Part shown: positions 33,726 through 45,303 of the stretch, in pieces
How positions within the stretch are numbered: position 1 is the stretch's first letter
Layout of the letters: the number at the start of each line of letters is the position of its first letter
Assembly (NCBI GenBank): GCA_020137815.1
Contig: CM035355.1
Span: 3,144,847 to 3,208,846, forward strand
DNA length: 64,000 nucleotides
Direction: 5' to 3'
Source of the DNA: Hormiphora californensis
Lineage: Eukaryota; Ctenophora; Tentaculata; Cydippida; Pleurobrachiidae
The notes under the pieces: generated by a model
Told to the model about the DNA's origin: nothing
The model's input: only the letters and a program-made list of their open reading frames with translations
Databases searched by the model: none
Program-made: the position numbers and the translations under genes

Positions 33726-34515
33726 AGTAATTGTCTGCCGTGGGGGGTTTATGGTTTTTATTCGTAAAAAAAGTGGGAACTTTTGTACGAACTATAATCG
33801 TTTTTAATTTTGATCATTTTGATCTAACAGCCCTAACCATATTATGATATAACCCTAACCCTTCCTGTTTTATTAATGACAGCACAGCTGTTATCAAGAT
33901 TTTCTGAGTACGACACCCTTGGGCGACGAAATCTAAATAAAACTCTGAATAGAATCAGAGTTTCTAACTAAAACATGCAGAACGTTACTATAAAACCAAC
34001 AGACCCTGGGGCTGACCCATCTCCAGTTCAAAGGGGTGGTGCGGATCAAAATAACGTACCCGGCCCTAACTTTTCATCAAGTTTGTATAATTTCCCAGGG
34101 TAAAAGCTCCTTGGAACGCTCCTTCAGATATTATTAGACAGATAGAGACAGATCACAAGGAGAGGTAGGGGAGAGCTAGAACTCTTCTCTAACGATTCTT
34201 ACACAGCACCTTGTTCAACATTTAGAATGGTTTCTAAAAATAAAACGAGAGCGTGATCCACCGCTTAGCGGCGAGAGGGAGAGAAAGAGGGAGAGAAAGG
34301 GAGAAAGAAAGCGAGAAAGAGAGCATTTGTGTTTCAAGCAATCCCTTTGCTTTCCCTGATTTGTTCTATCGTTGTAAGCCTTGCTTTGCTGTTATATTTT
34401 TGTTTTATCTATCAATCTTCACCGGCTACCTTGCTTTTTTGTCAGCTGGAAATCAGTAATTTCTTTAATTGTAATGCACTTGTATTTCAAACCCACCTCC
34501 TTTTAGTGTTTCAAA

Positions 34516-36156
34516 ATGTTGTTTATTGTGCTGAATCTACTGGTGGCAGCTGTAGCAACACACCAGATTGCTTACTTTCCACCACCGAACTCCGTGGACG
34601 ACTACATCCGAGTTGATATCTCCGAAGGTGGCTCTCCCATAACAGAAGTCACCATCGCAGCCTGGGCTAAACAAGCACCACTTCCTGAGTCCGATACAGA
34701 CGCCGGGTATTTCTTCAGCTACATGTCGTCAACAAGTGCCAATGAAGACAATATGCTACTTCTGGGTGGAAACAGATATGATGAATGCATAAAATTTTAT
34801 GTTTCCGGTGAAGACGAGAGATCTTCTACGTGTAGCAATTACAACATTGTAACAGACGGTACGTACCTCACAATCATTTTATGTTTATAGCTGTTTGTAG
34901 TGTATTGCTACATATCTATCTCTTTTACTTATTGGTTAGCTGAACTAAATACTGATATGAATAACGGCGGTGTCATTCCCCTCATAGGTGAGTGGACTCA
35001 CTACGCGGCCACATGGAAAAGTGCAACGGGGGAGACTAAAATGTACCTTAACGGAGAGCTGGTCAAGGCAGCTACTATCGCGAAAAACATTGAAATAGGA
35101 CACGGAGGAGTTTTGATTATCGGACAGGTAGATTTTGCCTGGATAAATAGCCATGTTATAACAACGTGTTTGTGTGGCTCACATCATCATTTTATGAAAT
35201 ATATCACCGTCAGCAGTGAGGTTCGGTAGATCAAACAAAAGTATGCTGTTGATTGAATTGAAACACCTTCCCCAGGACCAAGACAGCTACGGAGGCGGTT
35301 TTGACGATGGCAATGCTTTTTCCGGTGAATTGACGGGTTTATTCTGGTTGAGAAAGGTCCTAACTCCTGGTCAAGTTTCTACCCTCTACAAGGACACCCT
35401 TGTCCATCGTAATTCTGCAAGTTACCCCCCATCCGACATAGTTCTCAGTTGGAGTGAAATCTTGACCACAGGGTCATTTCACGGTGGCACCTATACTAAC
35501 GGTGGCACCTTTAGCTACGGTAATGCTGTTTTTAACTAATCGTTGGCCGTGGGGGATTTATGGTTTTTATTCGTACAAAAGTTGGGAGTTTTTGTACGAA
35601 TAATAGTTTTTAATTTTGATCGAACAGCCCTAACCATTTTATAATATAACCCTAACCCTACCTGTTTTATTAATGACAGCACAGCTGTTATCAAGATTAT
35701 CTGAGTACGACACCCTTGTGCGACGAAATCTAAATAATACTCTGTCTAGAATCAGAGTTTCTAACTAAAACATGCAGAACGTTACTATAAAACCAACAGA
35801 CCCTCTGGGGCTGACCCATCTCCATGCCAGTTCAAAGGGGTGGTGTGGATCAAAATAACCTACCCTGCCCTGATTTTTCATCAAGTGACAAGTGTGTAGG
35901 TATAATAATTTTAATTCTTTATCCATCTCGTTGGAAAAGTATAATAAAATCTGTTTCATGAGATTTATTTTTATCTTACGTGTGTATTGTACCGGCAGAT
36001 GAAAAAACTACTTCTTCAGCAGCTAATACGGTTGTCTGGAGAGTTGCTAGAAGGATCACCCAAGCAGGAATCATCCTAGATGCAGAGTTGGGGAGTTGTT
36101 GTGGAGGGAATGAGAACAAAACACGGATAGTTGGGACTCATAACTTTAAACGGTAA
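34516..36156 (+). CDS. Pentraxin-like secreted protein, copy 2
   Basis: Exons 34516-34858, 34940-35127 and 35276-35539 (stop 35537-35539) give 264 residues: signal peptide MLFIVLNLLVAAVA, then a pentraxin-fold domain with GEWTHYAATW, MYLNGELV, IIGQDQDSYGGGFDD and FSGELTGLFWLRKVLTPGQ, closely following the strand and calcium-loop order of CRP-type pentraxins. An alternative donor at 35520 joins in phase to 35999-36156, replacing the last residues with a 53-residue tail ending VGTHNFKR; the span given includes that exon. Tandem duplicate of copy 1 including about 400 bp of upstream sequence, so the promoter was duplicated too. The duplication junction is near a ttttcatcaagt repeat (about 34075 and 35875). 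Confidence 0.8.
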
Positions 36157-36640
36157 TAATAATTTAGTGGAACAGAATAACAACAATATAAACGTCAAAT
36201 TGGTTATAATAAATCTTGGATTGTGATAATATTTTACATTAGAATGACTTTCATTCGTTACAACTTGTATAATTGTTTTTTTCCCACAAATAATTTAATT
36301 TAGTACAAATACAAAACATACACACGTATACAAATATTGGATTTTTTGCTGGAAATCTTACACAAAATTACAAATTGTAGAGAACTTGCAAAACCTTTCA
36401 AACACACACATTACATAATAATTTACTTCTGATTTCTGGGTGATCATGATGGCACTGGGTGGAAACAAACTTCTTGATTCTCTCGACACATACTTTCCCT
36501 GATCAAGTCGGTCGGCCTTTTATGCAGATCTGACCAACTGTTGTTCTCCAAAACGATCTTTCTGCTTCTCTTGAACATGGGGTGTTACTTCCCCTGCTGG
36601 CAATTATACAGCCCTAATATATTGGTTCCAAACATGGCCA
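36157..36640. other. Intergenic between pentraxin and FBXO47
   Basis: AT-rich 3' flanks of two converging genes; nothing else recognised. Confidence 0.45.
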
Positions 36641-36642
36641 TC

Positions 36643-38555
36643 TTATTCCTCGTTTCCAGTATAGTTCCGATGGGATGAAGAGTTATTATTGGCGGCTGAC
36701 TCCATTAGTATCTGAGCCACAGCCGAGAGGTTGGATATAGCAATGTGAAGATCGTCTCTTACTTCCTCAACTAAAAAAGAATAGATCGTCGGATTATTAT
36801 ATAGGCACTAAGGAATTCGCTTAAAAAATACACCCCATCCCCACCTTACCTTGGTTACGAAATAACCCCTCTCTCGCCGGGCGACCTTCGCGCGTGCTGG
36901 CAAGCAAGCAAGCAAAGCAAGCAAGCAAAAGCAAAACAAAAGCAAAAAAAGGCGTAACCAAACCTAACCCCATCAACGCCTAACCCCATAAATGAAAAAA
37001 AAACACTCACTCTCTTCGATGGCATCATCCAGTTCCTCAGCCAGTGATTGCACGTTCTCCCTCCATGCTTTGAACATTTGGTGAATGGCGTTATTTCTCC
37101 GATGATGCCCTGAGAGACTGCTAACTGATTCCATCACAACATTGATAAACCAGTGCAGGGAATCAGGTGTGCATTCCCCTGAGTTCTTAGCTGACACCTG
37201 GAGAAACACAAAATGAAACAACCTGCTCAGTACAATGCAGGTTCTAAATTACTTTTTACTTAGTTTCGAGTTAATTATAGAAACTAGTCATCGTCAAGCT
37301 ATAACAGCTTCGAGCTTGTAACAAAATGATGCGTACCTGTGCTAAGTGGAAGGCAAGATGACTAAACTCCGGGATCTTATCACTCAGGAGCTTGTTCTGT
37401 AAAATCTTTACCGTAGTTTGGTGTCCGAGGAGGTACATTAACTTGGCACTGTTCTCTAGGCACCAGGGCTCTGGAGTCACTGTGTGGAGAGACCAAATTA
37501 GTTTCTCCTAATTCTTGGCAAATAAGAGAAACATTTGCACCAAAAACAAAACAATTTGAACTAGAACACTATTATTAATTCATCAATTACTCACTAGTTA
37601 TATCATGGAAGAACTGGATAAATCTGGTATTACTCCAGGAAAATCTGGGCGAGGCGAGGATCAACGCTATAACATCAGCCAAATCTTTGAGCTTGTGATA
37701 GGCCGCCTTGGAATGGAATGAGGAACACTGAATAAGCAAATTCCAATCTATCAACCCGGCTCCATCGGAGTGAGACTGGAGTGGTCCATAGAGAAGAAAG
37801 ATAAGTCGCGGTTGGTTTTCTGGATACATATTCATAACAAGAGATAACCACAGGGACCTCTGATGAGGGGTGGTTGCCTTCTTCAGGAAGACCTCTGTAA
37901 CAAATTGTCGGATGTCTCTCTGATAGTGAAGGTTTGCATCGTGAGGGGTAAAAAGGACCTTATCGATCCTTTCCTTCATCCTACTCAATCTGTTTATCAG
38001 GTGAAATACTTCCTTTAGTGCTGGCTCCTTCCACCCTACTATTACACGATACAGGAACAATCCAATGCACTCGTATGCGAACCTCAGACTGATCTTCTCA
38101 CATATTTTGTGGTAGGTAACTTCAAGCTCATACAGGAAAATCTCAACACAGTCCAGTTTTTGCTCTGTTTCCAGCAATGCTGTGGTTGATCGAATTAGTT
38201 TACCAATTTCAACAAATCGTGCTCTGATTGATTTGTAGTCTTTCTCGTCAACCCAGGCGTTGATTGGCCGTATGACAAGCTGAGTGTCTATTGTCAAGTC
38301 CCTGATGTACTGACACATTGATTGACTGGTAGAAGCTAAGGCTCCAAGATATCGAAGCGTTGAAAATGACCCAAAAAGGTGCTGTGTGAGTTCCTCTGGT
38401 AGTTTTTCAAATGATCCCCGTGGTGTACGGAGGACCCTTCGTTCTCGTTGACATATCCTTTTTGATTTTACTCGTGGCATGGTTTCGTAACTTCGCTTCA
38501 TGGCTACGAAAGAAGGAATGTTGGTACATAGTTTAGTAATGTAGAATGAATCCAA
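36643..38555 (-). CDS. FBXO47: F-box only protein 47 homologue
   Basis: Four exons: 38555-37595, 37479-37337, 37197-37011 and 36770-36643, in frame to about 472 residues (human about 452). An N-terminal basic region is followed by an F-box-like stretch (FEKLPEELTQHLFGSF...LASTSQSM, about 49-80). Alignable vertebrate FBXO47 blocks follow: PRLIFLLYGPLQ, KLKDLADVIALI and PEPWCLENSAKLMYLLG. FBXO47 is an SCF ubiquitin-ligase substrate adaptor that stabilises the synaptonemal complex and telomeres in meiosis in vertebrates. The start chosen is the first ATG (38555); an internal MKRSYE start at 38501 is also plausible. Its upstream region is a TIR element. Confidence 0.83.
36896..36950 (+). repeat. 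(AAGC)n-type microsatellite
   Basis: Short run of gcaagcaagcaaagc units in a FBXO47 intron. Confidence 0.8.
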
Positions 38556-38595
38556 TGTTTATTTGTTCAAACAGATTAGTGATCATGTAATCTGA

Positions 38596-39771
38596 TAACA
38601 AGAATTATTGCATTATGTATTCATAATGCGGTGTTTCCCTGCCCCAGATATGATGGGTGTAAAATTGATGACTAAGCTTCAAACTGGATTTTCCGATGAA
38701 TTTTGCACTCTACGAGCAATTTTTGGTTGATACGATGTTAGTTACTATGGTATCCAGGGCGGTTGCTATGGTAATCAAAGTAGTTGCTATGGTAACAGGT
38801 AACCAAGGCAGTTGCTATGATAACCAAGACAGTTGCTTAGGAGACCCTAATTGGTTACCAAGTGCTTCACCTTTACCCTTAGTCATCTTAACACCAGTCA
38901 CTTGCAATTATTGTGTGATAGTAGTTTCATGCTTGGAAGACTTGCTACCACGTCATGGTACGGCTGTAAGGTACCCAAAATGATTTCAGGTGAAAGTAGG
39001 AAGTGATACAATTGAGTAATTGCGCGCCACAATGCGTGTTAATCATTTCCTTTGTTGCATCAATAAAGTGTGAGCAACTTGATGGAGGGAGGATACGAAG
39101 GGCAGCAATGTATACTAAAGGAGGGTGCGGACCAAGTGGGATGCCCCGTTCGAAAATTCAAAATTTTCCAACCAATTGGAAAGAAATGTCTCCCAGGATG
39201 CTGATTTTTTTAAACGAGAATGCTGATTTTTTCCCTGCCCGGGTGAATGCCGAAGGCATTCACCCGGATGCCTTTTTACTTTGTAAAAAGGCATAGCAGG
39301 GTTAGAATTCGAAAACGACAATTTGGTATACTAACTAATCGGTAGAGGGACCATTTTGGTCACACTTTCGTTGCGAGGGGCAACGGTGTAGCAACTAGAG
39401 CCGCGCGCACAGTGACGAGCTGCTCCTTCATCAAACACCTCATTGACACACTTTGATGGACGTGTGTGTGCGCGCCACTCAACAAAACATGAAATGCGCT
39501 GCCGCGTGTTACATACACATTGTCATCTTGCGAGTCGAGTGGTTACATAAGTTAAGCAGTTAAGTTGGAATGTTAAAAGCTGGTTAGCAAGTGTCATGTG
39601 AGTTAGCTAAGCTATGTGAGAAGTATACTGACAGCTAGATCGTATGCATCTCACATTACATTTTGACCAAGCCTTGATCCTGTTGGCAGTGACAGTGTCA
39701 CTGACATGTGAAAAGGTAGGGCAGGGAAACTCAGCATTATGAATTCATACATAATGCAATAATTCTTGTTA
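38596..39771. mobile_element. TIR element upstream of FBXO47
   Basis: About 50-bp imperfect terminal inverted repeats TAACAAGAATTATTGCATTA...TAATGCAATAATTCTTGTTA. Inside are 4-5 GTTGCTATGGTAAC-type palindromes (38739-38830) and two adjacent perfect hairpins (39239-39294). No transposase; superfamily unclear. Confidence 0.7.
39239..39294. other. Two back-to-back perfect hairpins
   Basis: CCGGGTGAATGCC-gaa-GGCATTCACCCGG (39239-39267), directly followed by ATGCCTTTTTAC-ttt-GTAAAAAGGCAT (39268-39294). Function unknown. Confidence 0.8.
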
Positions 39772-39779
39772 CAATTCAA

Positions 39780-40379
39780 AAATTTCATCTACATATTATG
39801 TGCTGAAAATTCTGCTGAAAATATAGGTGGTGCAGTGAATGTGAAAGACTGAAGAGTGAGAGAGAGAGATATCTGGGGATATTATGGGTTGGTTGTGTGT
39901 GACAGAGAGACAGAATATGTTGGGGAATGTTCCAGTTTTGCGTAATGCACCGACAACAGTTTTCAGCACGATTTTCAGCAGATTGGTTGAAATGGTCAGT
40001 TTTCAGCACGATTTTCAGCAGATTGGTTGAACTGGTCGCGCTGAAAAAGAGAGAGAGAGAGCCAATTCAATTGCAATGGTAATGTATGAATCTCTCCTAA
40101 TCTCCCCCTTTCCCCCTCTAGACTGTTGTCGGTGCACTACGCACAACTGGCGCCAACCAACACATATTCTCCATCTCTCTCCCCCCCCCCTCTCTCTCTC
40201 TCTCATTCACACTGCTGCAGTGCTGCAAGAATAAGAATCTCTCTGCATGTGTATCTGATATGATCGAGAGGAATTTTCAGCACATTGGCGGACTAAAATA
40301 CTGAAAATTCTGCTTATTTTAGATCAGGATGCTGCCAGTTTAATACTATAGATAGGACCAAAATTCGATCGGGGGTGGG
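39780..40379. other. Repeat-rich flank of the retrotransposon
   Basis: Contains two direct copies of a about 38-bp unit cagcacgattttcagcagat... (about 39958-40035), TTTTCAGCA-type inverted motifs at both sides (39806 and 40272), and GA/CT runs. Possibly a small foldback; boundaries unclear. Confidence 0.5.
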
Positions 40380-42530
40380 ATGGATAACAATCTATGGAGG
40401 CGAATGTTGACATCGAAATCTTATGGCAACAGTACGAACGAACTGAGCGAAGCTATAGCAAGGATGACGAGACGATTATGCGTTGAATTTGTTGATACAG
40501 GGACTCTTAAATCATTATTAGCTTGTAGATTGATAGGATTAGATAAGAAACCAGGTGTTAGACCTATTGGAATTGGCGAGATTATGAGACGTATTATAGG
40601 TAAAAGTGTGTGTACTTATTTAAAGAGAGATATTGAACAGGCAGCTGGTCCGCTGCAGTTATGTGCAGGCCAGAGATCAGGTGTAGAAGCAGCCGCTCAT
40701 GCTGTGAGAGAAATGTTCGAAGATGACGAAACAGAGGGTCTAATTCTAGTAGATGCCACTAACGCATTTAATTGTTTAAATCGAGTTACTGCGTTGGCTA
40801 ACATGAGATACCTATGCCCAGTTTTTTCGATAATTCTTATTAATTTTTATCGTAGCCCATGTAAATTGATATTATTTGATGGGTCCTTTATTATGTCATT
40901 AGAAGGCACCACTCAGGGGTGCAACTTAGCCTCGGCATTTTATTCAATTAGCACGGTGGCTTTGGTTAGAGATTTGGCCGAGTGCAGGTGTAGGCAGACG
41001 TGGTTCGCAGATGACAGCTCCGCTAGTGGAAGATTGGCAGAATTGAGGAAATGGTGGGACAAGATTAATGTTATTGGACCTGCTCTGGGATATTTCCCCA
41101 ATGCTAAGAAGTCGTGGCTGATAGTAAAGAAGGAACACTTGGAAGTCGCAGAAAAGATATTTGGGGAAACGGAGATCAATTTAACAACAGAGGGACAGAG
41201 GTATTTGGGGACAGCAATTGGAACAGATGCCTTCGTGGAAACATTTGTGGAAGAAAAAATCAAAACGTGGATCGAGGAACTGAAAAAGCTGAGCGAGGTG
41301 GCGCTCACAAATCCGCAAGGAGCTTACGCTGCTTACACATTTGCGCTTTCTAAACAATGGCTTTTTCTGATGAGAACAACACCTAATGTCAAGGAAAAGT
41401 TTGAGCCACTAGAAAAGTGCATTAACGAAGTGTTTATCCCACGGATATTTGGACGACCAGTCAACACACTAATCAGGGAAATAACAAAGCTTCCGACAAA
41501 ATACACAGGACTCAACATTTTTGATCCAGTGGAAATCTCGACCAGAGAATTTCAAGCTTCGAAAAATGCTACAACGTCTCAAGTCAAAAATATCATTCAA
41601 CAAAAACTTGAGATAAACGATGTGGAATGGGCAGAACAACAAGAAGAAATGAACGAAGAATACAAGAAAATATCCAAGAACAAGAAAAAAGAGTCACTGG
41701 AAAAACTAGAGAATATTATCTCCGAAGTTGATGGACCCCTCAGACGCCAAATTGAAGATCTCAGGCAGCCGGGAACTTCTAGTTGGCTCACCACTCTGCC
41801 TATCAGAGAGTATGGATTTGTCCTGAACAAGCAGGAGTTCAAAGATGCGTTAGCCATAAGGTACATGCTCCCGCTTGCTGATATCAGTGAGACATGCGGC
41901 TGTGGGGAATCAGCTACTATTGAACACTTGTTATCGTGCATGCGTGGTGGATACACAAATGCTAGACACAACCAGGTCCGAGACATCACCGCGATAATGA
42001 TGAAAAGTTCCGGATGCGGGGACGTAAAGATCGAGCCAACACTGTTACCCCTTACTGGAGAGGAACTAAAGAAAAACAGCAACACTAGGGAAATGGCAAG
42101 ACTGGACGTGTCTGGAAGAAATTTCTGGTCTAAGGGAGATAAGATCTTTGCGGACATCCGTATATTTAACTCGTTGGCACCAACAAATCAAATTAACACC
42201 ATCGAGAAAACTGCGGAGATCCACGAAGGTCAAAAGAAAAGGGCCTATGGGGAGAGAATCCTAAATGTGGAACGTGCTACCTTCACCCCACTTGTGTTCT
42301 CTACAATCGGAACATTCGGACCGGAAGCAGAGCGGTTCTACAAGCGTCTGGCTGGCTTGTACTCGGTTAAGTCGAAACAAAGCTACAATGACGCCATTAG
42401 ATATATTAGATTAAGATTATCATTTTGCATCCTTAGATCAGTACTCATTCAAGTTCGAGGCTACCGAGGGTCTCTCCCATTCTATCCTGATCTAATAGAC
42501 ATGAATCTAGTACCTCTATTCCTTTTATAA
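40380..42530 (+). CDS. Reverse transcriptase with restriction-like endonuclease (non-LTR retrotransposon)
   Basis: Intact 716-residue ORF. The RT fingers/palm shows VRPIGIGEIMRRI, DATNAFN (motif A), EGTTQGCNLA and the active site TWFADDSS (motif C). A thumb and linker follow, then a C-terminal Cys/His motif (CGCGE...HLLSC...RHN) and a PD-(D/E)xK-like nuclease region (RLDVSGRNFW ... FADIRIFN). This order is that of site-preferring R2/NeSL-type elements. N-terminal zinc-finger/Myb DNA-binding domains are missing, so it is probably 5'-truncated or starts at a different ATG. The open frame suggests recent activity. It lies between FBXO47 and MGLL. Confidence 0.85.
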   Translation: MDNNLWRRMLTSKSYGNSTNELSEAIARMTRRLCVEFVDTGTLKSLLACRLIGLDKKPGVRPIGIGEIMRRIIGKSVCTYLKRDIEQAAGPLQLCAGQRSGVEAAAHAVREMFEDDETEGLILVDATNAFNCLNRVTALANMRYLCPVFSIILINFYRSPCKLILFDGSFIMSLEGTTQGCNLASAFYSISTVALVRDLAECRCRQTWFADDSSASGRLAELRKWWDKINVIGPALGYFPNAKKSWLIVKKEHLEVAEKIFGETEINLTTEGQRYLGTAIGTDAFVETFVEEKIKTWIEELKKLSEVALTNPQGAYAAYTFALSKQWLFLMRTTPNVKEKFEPLEKCINEVFIPRIFGRPVNTLIREITKLPTKYTGLNIFDPVEISTREFQASKNATTSQVKNIIQQKLEINDVEWAEQQEEMNEEYKKISKNKKKESLEKLENIISEVDGPLRRQIEDLRQPGTSSWLTTLPIREYGFVLNKQEFKDALAIRYMLPLADISETCGCGESATIEHLLSCMRGGYTNARHNQVRDITAIMMKSSGCGDVKIEPTLLPLTGEELKKNSNTREMARLDVSGRNFWSKGDKIFADIRIFNSLAPTNQINTIEKTAEIHEGQKKRAYGERILNVERATFTPLVFSTIGTFGPEAERFYKRLAGLYSVKSKQSYNDAIRYIRLRLSFCILRSVLIQVRGYRGSLPFYPDLIDMNLVPLFLL

Positions 42531-43579
42531 TCACGTTATTAGTATAACCTATTTCTATCTATTCTGCGAGATGTTGTACAACATGACATTATAAATTTGT
42601 TCTATCTTTTCCTTACTATGTGTAACGGTGGACGGACGGACGGACACTTTTAGTTAACTCCACGATCTGCTGATTTCCAAACCCTGAATGATCTTTTTAG
42701 CACGTGCAGGGAAAAAATTAAAAGTTGAGGTTCATCACGGTCAGAGAACTAAAGTTTGACGATAAAAAGAAAGCAAGTCGACTCAGATAAACCCAGGTGT
42801 TGCGGTGCTGAACCCCAAATTAGCGGGGTTTCAGCTTCCTTAATCCTTTCATTCCTCTGTACAGATCTTTTTGCAGGCTGCTGCAGCCTACCCTTGAGGT
42901 TTGATTTGACACAATTGGATCTGAGATATCTCTGGTTTCTGATATGATAGAGACTTAAAATTTGGAGGTTAGGAAGAGCTTGACATGTTCTCTCTAACAT
43001 CCGCATTTGAAGCCTGTATCTTATCAGGAGCCGAAGTCAGAACTTGTAACGCAAAAAGGTGCGAAAAGGTGCGAAAAGGTGCGAAAAGTTTTTAACTTCA
43101 GCGATTTTAAGTTTTTGAAAATGGTTAAAAGGAGCGCGCGGCGTAACTTTCAATTTTGCGCGTGAACGCCGCGCGGTGGCCTGATCTGACGCGATCGCCG
43201 CCTGATGAGAGCTGCTTTTGGGAAGTAAAGTTTGCCATTTTTTTCCTTTTTTTTGGAGGTTTGCTATCCAAAACCCATCCGCAGCTACCTTCACGCTCTT
43301 CAGTCGGGACTAGATACGTAAGGATACGGTGGCATTCGCCATTCATCCATTGCACCCCGCCAGAATATCGGGCTGGACCAGTCGGAACTCGCCTGACTAG
43401 TGACTCCTGAGGCCCTTCTGTCTGTATGGCAGTCTCATGGCCTATTTGGTAATTGCTTCACTTATTTATCCAATTTGCATTTGATGTTTTGAATTTAATT
43501 ATCGTTTTCAAACTTCAAACGTGTCACGTGATCAGCTTAACCGCTTTGCTGCAATATTTTATGTATTTCCACTTTAGCG
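42531..43579. other. Retrotransposon 3' flank and MGLL upstream region
   Basis: No exon recognised. Contains a GGAC run (42628-42646) and three tandem ggtgcgaaaa units (43059-43088). The end probably includes the MGLL promoter. Confidence 0.45.
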
Positions 43580-45058
43580 ATGGCTGCTGAACTGCATCGC
43601 TACAAACATGTTGCAGAGAACGAACGGGGTATTCTTTATTTTCTGCACGGGTTCGCCGATTACTGTGATAGGTAATCAGGGAGTTGCTAAATATTCCCAG
43701 ACGTCCCTTGTTAGTATAACTAAATTCTGGTGTTTCTAGGTGGTCTGTTTGGCGAGATTTTCTACTGAATAATGGGGTTTCATTTTACGGACACGATCAG
43801 AGGGGCTGCGGACACACCACCATCGGGGACAGGGTATGTTTCACCGAACCAGACCTAGTAATGCACCCGAACTAGAGCCCTCCCGGAACTTAAAATCTTG
43901 ATGCTGTGAACTCTCAGCTTGAACTGAAATAGATGCACACATGCGAACTAGATTTCTAATGTTTTCCAGGCGTATGTAGACGATTTTGATATCTATGTGA
44001 ACGACTCAATAGGGGAGATAGAGACAGTGAGGAAGGATAACCCAGATACCCCTATCTTGATTATGGGACATAGCATGGGTGGATTACTGGCTACCATCAT
44101 TTCCATTCGCCGTCCTGATTTAATCCAGGGTACACTACTATCAGCTCCATTTCTAAAGGTAAAGGGATTGTGAAGGTTCTCATTACAGTTGTGCTATCAG
44201 TTATCACTTCTTCAAGCTGTTAGTAACAAAATTTGTATCTACTGTGTACTAGAGTCTAGAAGATGTAATATCTGTCTCCCCTCCCCCTAGTTGAGTGATA
44301 ACGTGTCGCCGACAATGAAGAAGCTAGCCTGGACATTATCCTCCATTGCCCCTAAGTTCTACCTACCCTGGAACTCTCTAGACCGGACCAAGCTGACTCC
44401 AAACCAGGCACAACTTAATAAGGACGGGGCTGACCCCCTCTTATGGCATTATGGAACGCGGGCGGGTATGGCCACTGCAATGTTTAAAGCGGTGGCGTGG
44501 GCTAATGAGAACTTAGATAAAGTCCAGGTGAATGTAATTGGTATTTTTCAATTTATAGTCATATTTAATTGGTAATCATGTTTAGTTGATACTTGATAGT
44601 CATATTGGTAGTCAGTAGTCACGTATTTAATGGTAACTGTGCAATGTTCAAAACAATAACTCCCTCGATTATAGGTTCGGACGGCGATATTCCACGGGAA
44701 AGGAGATGATATTTGTGATATTGAGGGATCACGTGCCATGTTAGCTGCTAATAAGAACGGACTGGTGGAAATGGTTACATACGATTACCCTTATCACAGT
44801 CTCATGCACTTAATGCCAGAGGTAGGTACACATTTACTGACTGACATTTTACTGACTTTTTAGTCTTCACTAATTACTGACTTTATAACTATTTATCGAT
44901 AGCTATAATTTATTTACTATCTACCGATTATTTACTGACTATTTACTGGATATTCACTGAATATTTACCGATTATTTACTGACAAGTTTTCCCCCTAGGA
45001 TTCCAAGAAGGTCATGGAAGATTTCCTGGAGCGAATTAATTCAATGCTGAGCCACTAA
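43580..45058 (+). CDS. MGLL: Monoacylglycerol lipase homologue
   Basis: Six exons: 43580-43671, 43740-43833, 43970-44158, 44291-44527, 44675-44821 and 44999-45058. They give 272 residues in frame. Alpha/beta-hydrolase: HGFADYC oxyanion loop (about 23-29), FYGHDQRGCGHT, nucleophile elbow GHSMGG (Ser97), acid HGKGDDICD (Asp215) and YHSLMH (His245), matching the Ser-Asp-His triad and spacing of monoglyceride lipase. It hydrolyses monoacylglycerols, including 2-arachidonoylglycerol in animals, to fatty acid and glycerol. The protein is short at the N-terminus compared with human (about 303). DPH1 starts 245 bp downstream on the same strand. Confidence 0.9.
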
Positions 45059-45303
45059 AACAAATAATTAAACCCCGCATGGAATATCTTCAAAAAGAAT
45101 GAATATCTAAATATGTAACAGTTTTTTGAGTGTTTTTACCTTTTTGTTGTCTGTAATAAGTAATAATTATGTACAATATCAAAGTTATTGGACGACTTTT
45201 AGAAAATTTTATTGATTCTATTTGAATCCCTTGATTTCTAGAATTGAAACACCACCCTACCAATAAATCATGTTATCTAATGCTACCTAAATAATTATAG
45301 ATC

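Noticed and set aside
41597-42157. Antisense 186-codon ORF in the retrotransposon
   Set aside because: Shadow of the RT/RLE frame; low-complexity Ser-rich product. The same holds for 57462-58154.
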